Shown piece after piece: positions 1-5,996 of a stretch of 64,000 nt of DNA; position 1 is the first letter of the stretch; each line of letters starts with the position of its first letter. Location of the stretch: contig JBAZBX010000001.1 in assembly GCA_041671305.1 (NCBI GenBank), positions 62,001-126,000 of the forward strand, given 5' to 3'. The notes below the pieces were generated by a model, which was not told the DNA's origin, made no database searches, and was given only the letters and a program-made list of their open reading frames with translations. This DNA comes from CAIPBY01 sp041671305. Its GTDB lineage: Bacteria > Patescibacteriota > Patescibacteriia > 2-01-FULL-39-33. A program made the position numbers and the translations under genes.

Positions 1-990
1 CATTCTGGCTGTCTTGGCGCCTTCAAGCCCTGCCCAAGTGAAGTTCAATTGGCTACGATAATGCGATGTTAAAAATAAATATCTTAAATCAAGAGCCACG
101 AAGCCTTTTTCTTCCAAATCCTGCAACCGATAAAAATTATTTTTTGACTTGCTCATTTTTTCACCTTCAACCATCAAAAATCTAGTGTGAAACCAATAAT
201 CAACAAACTTGACCCCATTAGCGCACTCGCTTTGAGCAATTTCACATTCATGATGCGGAAAAATATTATCCTCACCGCCAGTATGAACATCAAAGGTTTT
301 TCCCAAATACTTCATGGACATAGCACTACATTCAATATGCCAACCAGGAAATCCTTTATGGCCGAATGCATCCCACTCCATCTGTCTTTTTTCACCCTCA
401 GCTGAAAATTTCCATAATGCAAAATCGGTTGGATTTTTCTTTTCCGGATTAATCTCCACTCTGGCGCCTTCTTTCAATTTATCCAAAGTATTGCCAGATA
501 ATTGGCCATATTGTGAAAACTTACTAGTATCAAAATAAATACCGTCGGATGTTTGATATCCATAACCCTTATCAATCAAGACTTGGACTAATTCAATCAT
601 TTCTTGAATGTGATCAGTCGCCTTGCAAATTACATTCGGTTCCAAAAAATTCAACTTTTTTCTATTGGCCAAATAAATCTCAGTAAAATATTCAGCAATT
701 TCATGAGCGCTTTTACCGCCAGCTTTGGCCGCTTTTTCCAATTTATCCTCACCTGTATCGCCATCAGAAGTTAAGTGCCCCACATCGGTAATATTCATTA
801 CGTGCCCAACATTATATCCGCTATATTCAAAGACACGACGCAAAATATCGGAATTAAAATAATTCCAAGCGTGCCCCAAATGATCATAGCTATAAACGGT
901 CGGACCGCAAGTATACATGCCAACCTGGCCTTTTTTGAGCGGTTTAAAGTCTTCTTTCTTTCTACTTAAGGTATTGTAAATCTGAAGCAT
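1..990 (-). CDS. cysS: cysteinyl-tRNA synthetase (3' end outside window)
   Basis: Charges tRNA-Cys with cysteine in the cytoplasm; class I aminoacyl-tRNA synthetase. Reading from the ATG at 988-990, 330 codons stay open to the window edge. Visible signatures are the first zinc ligand in MYTCGPTVY (C28), the HIGH-type motif HLGH at residues 37-40, GWHIECSAM and HHECEIAQ carrying further zinc ligands, and the KMSKS loop at residues 278-282. Family members are usually about 460-490 residues, so the anticodon-binding C-terminus lies off the left edge. No clear Shine-Dalgarno site precedes the ATG; a promoter lies 25-55 bp upstream. Function is secure from the combined motifs. Confidence 0.97.
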   Translation of the reverse strand, partial: MLQIYNTLSRKKEDFKPLKKGQVGMYTCGPTVYSYDHLGHAWNYFNSDILRRVFEYSGYNVGHVMNITDVGHLTSDGDTGEDKLEKAAKAGGKSAHEIAEYFTEIYLANRKKLNFLEPNVICKATDHIQEMIELVQVLIDKGYGYQTSDGIYFDTSKFSQYGQLSGNTLDKLKEGARVEINPEKKNPTDFALWKFSAEGEKRQMEWDAFGHKGFPGWHIECSAMSMKYLGKTFDVHTGGEDNIFPHHECEIAQSECANGVKFVDYWFHTRFLMVEGEKMSKSKNNFYRLQDLEEKGFVALDLRYLFLTSHYRSQLNFTWAGLEGAKTARM

Positions 991-1014
991 ATTTGATTTT
1001 TATTAATTAAACTA

Positions 1015-1043
1015 ATTTTAGAATTTTTTGGGCTTTTTGGCAA
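1015..1043 (-). promoter_or_regulatory. sigma70-type promoter for cysS
   Basis: On the minus strand, TTGCCA (1038-1043) and TAAAAT (1015-1020) are separated by 17 bp, and the cysS ATG follows about 25 bp downstream. It lies immediately beyond the terminator of the next gene upstream. Inferred from sequence only. Confidence 0.55.
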
Positions 1044-1055
1044 GTTTTGTCAAAT

Positions 1056-1101
1056 AAAAAGAAGGCTTGAGTAAGGATTATCGTCTCCAATACTCAAGCC
1101 T
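1056..1101 (-). terminator. intrinsic terminator of the 1132-1512 gene
   Basis: A 10-bp inverted repeat, AGGCTTGAGT (1063-1072) with its complement at 1092-1101, encloses a 19-nt loop. In the minus-strand transcript it is followed by TCTTTTTATTT. It ends transcription of the orphan gene before cysS. Confidence 0.75.
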
Positions 1102-1131
1102 CAAAAAGGGGGCTACCAGCGGATTATCCAC

Positions 1132-1512
1132 CTACCTCACTGCCAGCTCGTGAGCCGGCCGTTGTGCTTTGTGATACATCCCAGTCATCACCTTCTCTCC
1201 GTCCGTCAAGCTGCACACAGCACACAGCACATACTTCGGGAAAATTTGACTTCCCCTGAATTGTCCACACGCATCACAAAGTTCCATTGCAGCCCGAAGA
1301 TTGGCCTGAGCATGCTCCTTTGCTCCCTCCGAGCCAAATTCAACTATCCACTGAGCTGCCCGACGCAACCGAGAGTTATTGATACAGGGATCTTCAACGC
1401 CGTCCCTGTCCGGACTATTCAATAGCTCCTCCGCCTTGTCCAAACAACCAAGAACTCCGCGCGCGTCTTGAATGCGCTTCTGTTTCTCATCACAACAAAC
1501 CAACTCCGACAT
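1132..1512 (-). CDS. orphan small protein with zinc-ribbon-like CxxC pairs
   Basis: Family not recognised. The 126-residue product is soluble, mostly helical-looking in its first two thirds, and ends with CDAC about 15 residues before CAVC. Two CxxC pairs spaced this way suggest a small zinc ribbon (inference). The start is supported by a strong Shine-Dalgarno site (GGAAGGAG, about 8 bp before the ATG), unlike most core genes here. The gene has its own promoter, long leader and terminator, and is visibly more GC-rich (near 50% by eye) than cysS. It resembles the other monocistronic orphans at 2032 and 28174 in layout, not in protein sequence. Possible recent acquisition; function unknown. Confidence 0.7.
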   Translation of the reverse strand: MSELVCCDEKQKRIQDARGVLGCLDKAEELLNSPDRDGVEDPCINNSRLRRAAQWIVEFGSEGAKEHAQANLRAAMELCDACGQFRGSQIFPKYVLCAVCSLTDGEKVMTGMYHKAQRPAHELAVR

Positions 1513-1561
1513 GTTTCATTCTCCTTCCAACGTCTGAACCCTAAAATGTACGACACAAAAC

Positions 1562-1594
1562 AAAAAATCAGCTCCGACCGACAGGGTGGGCTGA
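1562..1594 (-). terminator. terminator-like hairpin in the leader of the 1132-1512 gene
   Basis: In the minus-strand transcript, TCAGC (1590-1594) pairs with GCTGA (1568-1572) around a GC-rich interior, followed immediately by six U residues (1562-1567). It lies between the promoter at 1710-1737 and the start codon at 1512, so it could be an attenuator or end a short leader RNA. No leader peptide was found with it. Confidence 0.5.
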
Positions 1595-1694
1595 CTGACT
1601 CTCTTATCTAAATTCTTCTAGACAACGTCAATACTTCCACCCCTGGGCAAGAGTAGCAACAAGCCTAACAAATTTTGAGTGAAAGTTTTATTCA

Positions 1695-1737
1695 TATACT
1701 TATATAAGTATAATAGCAAATATATCAGAAAAGTCAA
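1695..1737 (-). promoter_or_regulatory. promoter with overlapping palindromic operator-like site
   Basis: Minus-strand TTGACT (1732-1737), a 16-bp spacer and TATTAT (1710-1715). A perfect 18-bp palindrome, TATACTTATATAAGTATA, occupies 1695-1712, overlapping the -10 edge and the expected start point, where a dimeric repressor would bind. It probably drives the 1132-1512 gene through a leader of about 190 nt. The operator role is inferred from position and symmetry. Confidence 0.5.
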
Positions 1738-1755
1738 ATACCTTCTTTATCTCAA

Positions 1756-1960
1756 AGCCACTTTTCTAGAAAAGTGGCGCAAAAGTCGCAAGCAGACAAA
1801 ATCATGGCCAAATTTTCTCTGCATTCGCTAAGCCACATGCGCCACTGCTGTGGCTATATGTTGGCTTTTAACGCTCATGCTTAGAGAAAATTGGCACCCG
1901 CCCGAACGTACCGTTCGGTACGGGCGGGCAATATTTTGTAATGCTTGCATGGGTGCAGAA
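1756..1960 (-). repeat. structured element B, copy 1 (with palindrome insertion)
   Basis: Same architecture as the copies at 45700 and 52578. In minus-strand order: mini-hairpin TGCA-ccca-TGCA (1946-1957 region); outer stem AATTTTCTCT (1883-1892) with AGAGAAAATT (1811-1820); inner stem at 1858-1866 with 1831-1838 and 1850-1854 with 1841-1845; the conserved strand GGCCATGATTTTG; and terminal hairpin CCACTTTTC-TA-GAAAAGTGG (1758-1777). The stems differ in sequence from the other copies yet remain paired. A 33-bp GC-rich palindrome (about 1895-1928) is inserted between the first hairpin and the outer stem. No protein is encoded. It lies downstream of the 2032-2373 gene. Confidence 0.8.
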
Positions 1961-1971
1961 AGTTGAATTTG

Positions 1972-2005
1972 AATAAAAACCCGCACCCTAAATCGATGGG
2001 TGCGG
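1972..2005 (-). terminator. intrinsic terminator of the 2032-2373 gene
   Basis: CCGCACCC (complement of 1998-2005) and GGGTGCGG (complement of 1981-1988) form an 8-bp GC-rich stem, followed in the minus-strand transcript by GTTTTTATTC. It begins 27 bp after the stop codon. Confidence 0.85.
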
Positions 2006-2031
2006 ACTGTAACGCGTGTTGAAATGTTTCA

Positions 2032-2373
2032 CTATTGGGCGAAGAAAGCCTTGCGGATTTTCCGTCCCACGGAGGAAAGTATCTTCTCGAGATCATGGGG
2101 CATGTCTTCACAGGACATAGTGAGGGCAAAATAATTTCCGCTCTTCTGCTCGATGAAGCTTTCAAGATTGATTGACTCGCCATTGTTTGTCATGGAGTCA
2201 AGGGCGAGTTTGATTTTTGCCCAATTTTCCATATTTTGCGGATGCAGTTCGAAATACATGATCCATTTATCCGCACTTGGGCGCCTGGAAGCTGCAACGA
2301 CTCGCCACTCTTCAGATCCGCCCACACTACAGACGGGAGCTATCCTCAAATTGCCAATTTTTCGTATTCGCAT
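2032..2373 (-). CDS. orphan small protein, family unknown
   Basis: Family not recognised. The 113-residue product has no membrane segment; it is rich in charged residues and ends in a basic stretch (GRKIRKAFFAQ). I chose the ATG at 2371-2373 because AAAGGAGG lies about 8 bp upstream. An in-frame ATG at 2491-2493 would add 40 residues, but it falls on the predicted transcription start and the added segment looks like structured leader (hairpin GAGCA-gccg-TGCTC). The gene has a consensus promoter, a leader of about 120 nt and its own terminator. It lies between repeat A copy 1 and element B copy 1, while the other A-B pair (45.5-45.9 kb) has no gene between. That position suggests insertion, but function is unknown. 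Confidence 0.7.
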   Translation of the reverse strand: MRIRKIGNLRIAPVCSVGGSEEWRVVAASRRPSADKWIMYFELHPQNMENWAKIKLALDSMTNNGESINLESFIEQKSGNYFALTMSCEDMPHDLEKILSSVGRKIRKAFFAQ

Positions 2374-2496
2374 CGCTTGTTCCTCCTTTGGTTGTGCGAC
2401 GGAATCTCGTATGTTTTGAGAGCACGGCTGCTCTAAGGAACTATTCCTCGGAAAAGCAGTTAATTTAACGACCTTACCGAGAAATGGTTTCATATT

Positions 2497-2525
2497 ATAA
2501 TATAATAAATTTAGACAAATGTCAA
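2497..2525 (-). promoter_or_regulatory. consensus promoter for the 2032-2373 gene
   Basis: Minus-strand TTGACA (2520-2525), 17 bp, TATTAT (2497-2502). The start point falls near 2490, giving a leader of about 117 nt before the Shine-Dalgarno site of the chosen start. Confidence 0.65.
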
Positions 2526-2587
2526 AATTCTCGTAAGTTGTAATTAAATATTTTTATATTATGTATTTTTTAAAAAGCACAAATATC

Positions 2588-2769
2588 TAAGCAAGATTGG
2601 GGTTTGGGGGAAGCACCTTTCGCCAAAGCGCGAGTGTAAGCCGAACCTCAGCCAGCAGGATGAGGTGAGCGAAACGAAGCGCGACTAAGCAAGATAAAGA
2701 ACACTCCGAGCATAAGGCGAAATTGCGTCCCCCAAAAGCTTTGGTCCTTTCGCTTACGAAAGGACAGAA
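2588..2769 (-). repeat. repeat element A, copy 1
   Basis: 182 bp matching 45492-45674 in inverted orientation with about two substitutions and one single-base indel. It begins (minus strand) with the hairpin TCCTTTCG-taag-CGAAAGGA and contains several short inverted segments. A short open frame across it is probably not a gene: it has no start context and the same DNA recurs in an intergenic region 43 kb away. There is no transposase. The near identity implies recent spread, recent duplication or strong constraint. The remaining sequence between 2494 and 2839 holds only promoters. Confidence 0.85.
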
Positions 2770-2776
2770 GAAATAT

Positions 2777-2806
2777 TTGACCAAATCCGGAAACCATTGA
2801 TATAAT
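2777..2806 (+). promoter_or_regulatory. promoter for metA
   Basis: TTGACC (2777-2782), 18 bp, TATAAT (2801-2806). The metA ATG lies 33 bp downstream. No leader peptide or terminator is visible here, in contrast to cimA. Confidence 0.6.
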
Positions 2807-2839
2807 TAACTAGATTTAGTTAATAATCCATTATTCATT

Positions 2840-3748
2840 ATGCCAGTAAACGTCCCCGACAGTCTCCCAGCCGTAGGAATCCTAAAAAAGGAAAATATTT
2901 TTGTCATGGAGCAATCACGCGCCTCACATCAAGATATTCGTCCACTACGTATTGCCATTGTAAATATCATGCCTCTCAAATTAGTCACGGAAACACAACT
3001 TCTGCGCCAGCTTTCTAATTCCCCGCTTCAAGTGGAAATTGACTTGGTTCATATGGCCGAACACCAGTCCAAAAACACTCCCAAAGAACATTTGGATTTT
3101 TTCTACAAAACATTTGATCAAATCAAAAATCAGAAATACGACGGCCTGATTATTACCGGCGCGCCAGTGGAAATGATAAATTTTGAGGAAGTTGATTATT
3201 GGCCGGGCATCACAAAAATAATGGAATGGAGCAAAACCAACGTGACTTCTACACTCCACATCTGCTGGAGCGCGCAAGCCGGATTATATTATCATTACGG
3301 AATCAACAAACATCCCCTGGAGGAGAAAATGTTCGGGGTTTTCTGGCACAAAGTCAATGATTCAAAATGTTTGCTGATGAGAGGATTTGATGATCAATTT
3401 CTGGCGCCTCACTCCAGACATACTGGCCTAGACCGTAATGATATTATAAATAATAAAAACATTAAGCTTGTCGCCGAGTCAATTGAAGCTGGGCCGTACA
3501 TTATTGTATCGCGCGATCATAAACAAATCTTTGTGACTGGACACAGCGAATATGACGCGCTCACCCTCAAAGGAGAATATAATAGAGACATTGAAAGAGG
3601 ATTAAACATAAATATTCCCAACAATTATTTTCCTAATGACGATCCGACCAGACAGCCGGAAGTGCTTTGGCGCTCTCATGCCAATCTGCTTTTTTCCAAT
3701 TGGCTTAATTATTACGTTTATCAAGAAACTCCATTTGATTGGAGTTAA
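2840..3748 (+). CDS. metA: homoserine O-acyltransferase, predicted acetyl-CoA type (MetA family)
   Basis: Activates homoserine by O-acylation, the first committed step of methionine synthesis. The 302 residues align without gaps to the numbering of E. coli MetA at the active site: nucleophile C142 in HICWSAQAG, and H235 and E237 in TGHSEYD. The N-terminus (MPVNVPDSLPA) and length are typical. Residue 111 is Glu (GAPVE); in this family Glu at 111 is reported to favour acetyl-CoA and Gly succinyl-CoA, so I infer O-acetylhomoserine as product. The gene has its own promoter; an HD-domain gene follows 11 bp later. Biosynthetic genes of this kind are uncommon in reduced Patescibacteria genomes. Which sulfhydrylase follows it cannot be seen here. 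Confidence 0.93.
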   Translation: MPVNVPDSLPAVGILKKENIFVMEQSRASHQDIRPLRIAIVNIMPLKLVTETQLLRQLSNSPLQVEIDLVHMAEHQSKNTPKEHLDFFYKTFDQIKNQKYDGLIITGAPVEMINFEEVDYWPGITKIMEWSKTNVTSTLHICWSAQAGLYYHYGINKHPLEEKMFGVFWHKVNDSKCLLMRGFDDQFLAPHSRHTGLDRNDIINNKNIKLVAESIEAGPYIIVSRDHKQIFVTGHSEYDALTLKGEYNRDIERGLNINIPNNYFPNDDPTRQPEVLWRSHANLLFSNWLNYYVYQETPFDWS

Positions 3749-3759
3749 ATTAAAAATAT

Positions 3760-4284
3760 ATGACCAAATCAATTGACTTGGAATTTGAAAAAGCAATACG
3801 ATTTCTAGTTAAATATATGCCAGTTTCTGACAAGAATAGCCGAAAACCTATTTTAGCCCATGGTATCCGCGTTGGAGTTTATCTTTATGAAAATAATTAT
3901 TCACAAGATATTATTATAGCTGGACTTTTACATGACACTATAGAATGGTCCAAAGCTAGCAAAGGTATAATAAAAAAAGAATTCGGCAATAATATAACTA
4001 AGCTGATTTTAGCCAACACTAAAAAAGATTCCATCATAGATAAAGAAGAAAAAACCAACGAACTTATCAAACGTTGCATTAAAAACGGCCAAGACGCTTT
4101 GATTGTCAAAACGGCTGATATAATTGATAGTTTCAAATGGTATTCAAAACAGAATAATAAGGATCAGCTAGGATATTGCATGAGAAATGCCAATGCAATT
4201 CTTAAATTCAAACCGAGTAATTTTCATGACAACATATTTGGCGAACTAAAAAAGTGGCAAAAAAAATTTAATAATCTAAGCTAA
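3760..4284 (+). CDS. HD-domain phosphohydrolase
   Basis: Predicted metal-dependent phosphohydrolase of the HD superfamily, closest in style to the hydrolase half of RelA/SpoT proteins. Visible ligands are H34 (AHGIRVG), the HD pair in GLLHDTIEW (about residues 58-59) and the distal Asp in KTADIIDS (about residue 119). At 174 residues it is only the catalytic helical bundle, with no synthetase or regulatory domain. It starts 11 bp after metA and probably shares its transcript. Its end overlaps the end of convergent cimA by 9 bp. A (p)ppGpp or nucleotide substrate is possible but not shown by the sequence. Confidence 0.8.
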   Translation: MTKSIDLEFEKAIRFLVKYMPVSDKNSRKPILAHGIRVGVYLYENNYSQDIIIAGLLHDTIEWSKASKGIIKKEFGNNITKLILANTKKDSIIDKEEKTNELIKRCIKNGQDALIVKTADIIDSFKWYSKQNNKDQLGYCMRNANAILKFKPSNFHDNIFGELKKWQKKFNNLS

Positions 4285-5820
4285 TTTCTCAATTACCGCT
4301 AATTTATAAATATACCCGCTCAGGAGCGCCTCCCAAGAGGCTTCTTCTATATTCTCTTTAACTCCAACGGTCTCCCAAGTGTGCTGTCCATCAGAAAATT
4401 GAATTAGTACTCTCACTTTGGCCGCCGTACCACGAAAAGCGTCAACCGTTCTCACACTGAAATCAACCAGCTTCAGATGATCAATTTTCTCAGTGTAGCC
4501 ATTGAGCGACTGACGCAAAACATTATCCAGAGCATTGACCGGGCCATCGCCAGAAGCATTGAGCCATTTCTCTTGTCCGTGGATATTTATTTTCAGACTG
4601 GCCACGCACTCGCTCCCCTCTCCTGATTCTTGCTTGTTGAGTATCTGCCACATATTAACTTTGAAATACTCCGGCAAACTACCCAGTTCTTTAATTAAAA
4701 ACAAATGAAAGGAAGCGTCCGCCAACCCAAAATTAATTCCTTCATCAACTAAATTCTGATAATTTTTGGCAATCTCGCTGACCTTATCTTCTGGAATTTC
4801 TATGGCTAATTCCTGAGCCTTGGACAAAAGATTGGATTTGCCTGATTGCTCGGTAATTCCAGTAGTAGCAAAATTGCCAAACATCGCCGGATCAGCATGG
4901 AGATAACTGCCCGGATCTCTTTGCTGTCCGGATTCGTGCATGCCCGCCTCGGTATAAAAAGCGGCATCGCCCACGTATGGTTTCTTGGCATCGGGCACGG
5001 TATTGACACAGTCGCAAACTTGGAGGTAGACATCCTTGAGTTTGGCTAATTTTTCCTCGCCAAATCCTTGAGCTTCATGATCAAGGCACAAATTGGGAAT
5101 TAGCGTCATCAAATCTAAATTTCCAGTTCTCTCGCCGAAACCGCCCACCACGCCTTGAATGTGCCTCACGCCAGCCACCCAAGCGGCCTCAGCATTGGCC
5201 AGAGCGCGTCCACGGTCATTGTGAGTATGAATGCCCAACATTTCCATGGGAACGTGCTTGGCGGTCTCAGCTATGGCCTCAGCCACTTTCTCCGGCGTCA
5301 TTTTGCCGTTGGTATCGCAAAGTACCAATCTAGTGACACCGCAATCCCAAGCGAGCTTCAAAACTTTCAAAGCATACTCTCTGTCGTCTTCAAAAAATGC
5401 TTGAAAATAATGCTCGGCGTCAAAAATTACTTCTATACTATTTTCTACTAATTTTTTGATTGATTCTCGGATCAAATCCAAATTTTCCTGAGCAGTTTTG
5501 AGTAATGATTTCTCCACATCCCTAAGCCTCACCTTGCCAACTAGCACACCGACTGGCACTTTCAGATCCAAAATAGCACCCACATCGGTCGCATGAGTCC
5601 GGCCAAAAGCAGCCACCTTGGCATTCAAATCCAATTCCAAAGCTTTTCTAATTCTTTCCTGAGCAGAAAAATTAGACGAAGCAAAGCCTAATTCTAAATA
5701 CTTTACACCCAAATCATCAATAGTCCTGATGGCGTGCATGGCGTCATCAATATTGGTCACTTCAATCCCCCTACCCTGTACTCCATCACGAAAAGTCGTG
5801 TCTAGAATTTCTAGATTCAT
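4276..5820 (-). CDS. cimA: (R)-citramalate synthase (CimA type)
   Basis: Condenses pyruvate and acetyl-CoA to (R)-citramalate, the threonine-independent entry to 2-oxobutyrate and isoleucine. The 514-residue protein has the DRE-TIM metallolyase barrel: DTTFRDG at residues 7-13 (R11, D12), the metal-binding HTH at 198-200, and the glycine-rich VVGGFGERTGN. A LeuA-type C-terminal regulatory domain covers about residues 390-514. The internal GMHESGQQRDP and overall layout fit the longer CimA subfamily better than 2-isopropylmalate synthase; specificity stays an inference. It is preceded by its own consensus promoter and an Ile-rich leader peptide with attenuator, which independently supports a role in isoleucine supply. 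No Shine-Dalgarno site precedes the ATG. Confidence 0.9.
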   Translation of the reverse strand: MNLEILDTTFRDGVQGRGIEVTNIDDAMHAIRTIDDLGVKYLELGFASSNFSAQERIRKALELDLNAKVAAFGRTHATDVGAILDLKVPVGVLVGKVRLRDVEKSLLKTAQENLDLIRESIKKLVENSIEVIFDAEHYFQAFFEDDREYALKVLKLAWDCGVTRLVLCDTNGKMTPEKVAEAIAETAKHVPMEMLGIHTHNDRGRALANAEAAWVAGVRHIQGVVGGFGERTGNLDLMTLIPNLCLDHEAQGFGEEKLAKLKDVYLQVCDCVNTVPDAKKPYVGDAAFYTEAGMHESGQQRDPGSYLHADPAMFGNFATTGITEQSGKSNLLSKAQELAIEIPEDKVSEIAKNYQNLVDEGINFGLADASFHLFLIKELGSLPEYFKVNMWQILNKQESGEGSECVASLKINIHGQEKWLNASGDGPVNALDNVLRQSLNGYTEKIDHLKLVDFSVRTVDAFRGTAAKVRVLIQFSDGQHTWETVGVKENIEEASWEALLSGYIYKLAVIEKLA

Positions 5821-5838
5821 AATTTTATTTTATAATTT

Positions 5839-5897
5839 AAAAAACCCACTCTTGCGAGTGGGCGATTGACTTTTAAGCAATTCAACACTTCCCACTC
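5839..5897 (-). promoter_or_regulatory. isoleucine attenuator of cimA (antiterminator/terminator)
   Basis: Three minus-strand segments compete. Segment 2, GAGTGGG (complement of 5891-5897), lies inside the leader-peptide frame just after its Ile codons. Segment 3, CCCACTC, is at 5856-5862 and segment 4, GAGTGGG, at 5845-5851. Segments 3 and 4 form a 7-bp stem closed by GCAA (GNRA) and followed by six U residues (5839-5844): an intrinsic terminator 19 bp before the cimA ATG. Segments 2 and 3 form an equally long alternative stem. A ribosome stalled on Ile codons leaves segment 2 free and permits read-through; a ribosome reaching the leader stop covers it. This is the logic of enteric amino-acid attenuators. 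Confidence 0.85.
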
Positions 5898-5947
5898 AAA
5901 AACTGGATAATAATAATGCTAATAATGTTTGTTCTTGTGGAATGCAT
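5882..5947 (-). CDS. cimA leader peptide (isoleucine-rich)
   Basis: A 21-codon frame runs from ATG (5945-5947) to TGA (5882-5884). Its centre reads IISIIII, six isoleucine codons out of seven (five ATT, one ATC). The final codons (LSGKC) contain the GAGTGGG segment that can pair with the terminator stem. The predicted transcription start is only about 6 nt upstream, so translation would be leaderless or nearly so; no Shine-Dalgarno site is present. Role inferred: sensing charged tRNA-Ile to control cimA. Confidence 0.8.
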   Translation of the reverse strand: MHSTRTNIISIIIIQFLSGKC

Positions 5948-5959
5948 AAATTTAAATAA

Positions 5960-5988
5960 ATTATATACAAATATATCCAAAATGTCAA
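5960..5988 (-). promoter_or_regulatory. perfect consensus promoter of the cimA leader
   Basis: Minus-strand TTGACA (5983-5988), 17 bp, TATAAT (5960-5965), matching the sigma70 consensus at all twelve positions. It lies just after the murF stop codon, so cimA is transcribed separately from the cell-wall operon. Confidence 0.85.
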
Positions 5989-5996
5989 AAAATAAA

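Noticed and set aside
2374..2493. N-terminal extension of the 2032 gene
   Set aside because: Its ATG falls on the predicted transcription start and the segment contains leader hairpins; a strong Shine-Dalgarno site precedes the internal ATG instead.
2588..2769. Insertion sequence
   Set aside because: Too short, no transposase, no clear terminal inverted repeats or target duplication.
2587..2784. 65-residue frame in repeat A copy 1
   Set aside because: The same DNA recurs in an intergenic region at 45.5 kb, starts differ between copies and no ribosome site is present; treated as repeat-derived.
5839..5862. Simple terminator of the murF operon
   Set aside because: It lies downstream of a perfect promoter and leader peptide that begin after murF, so it belongs to the cimA leader, although it could also stop read-through from murF.
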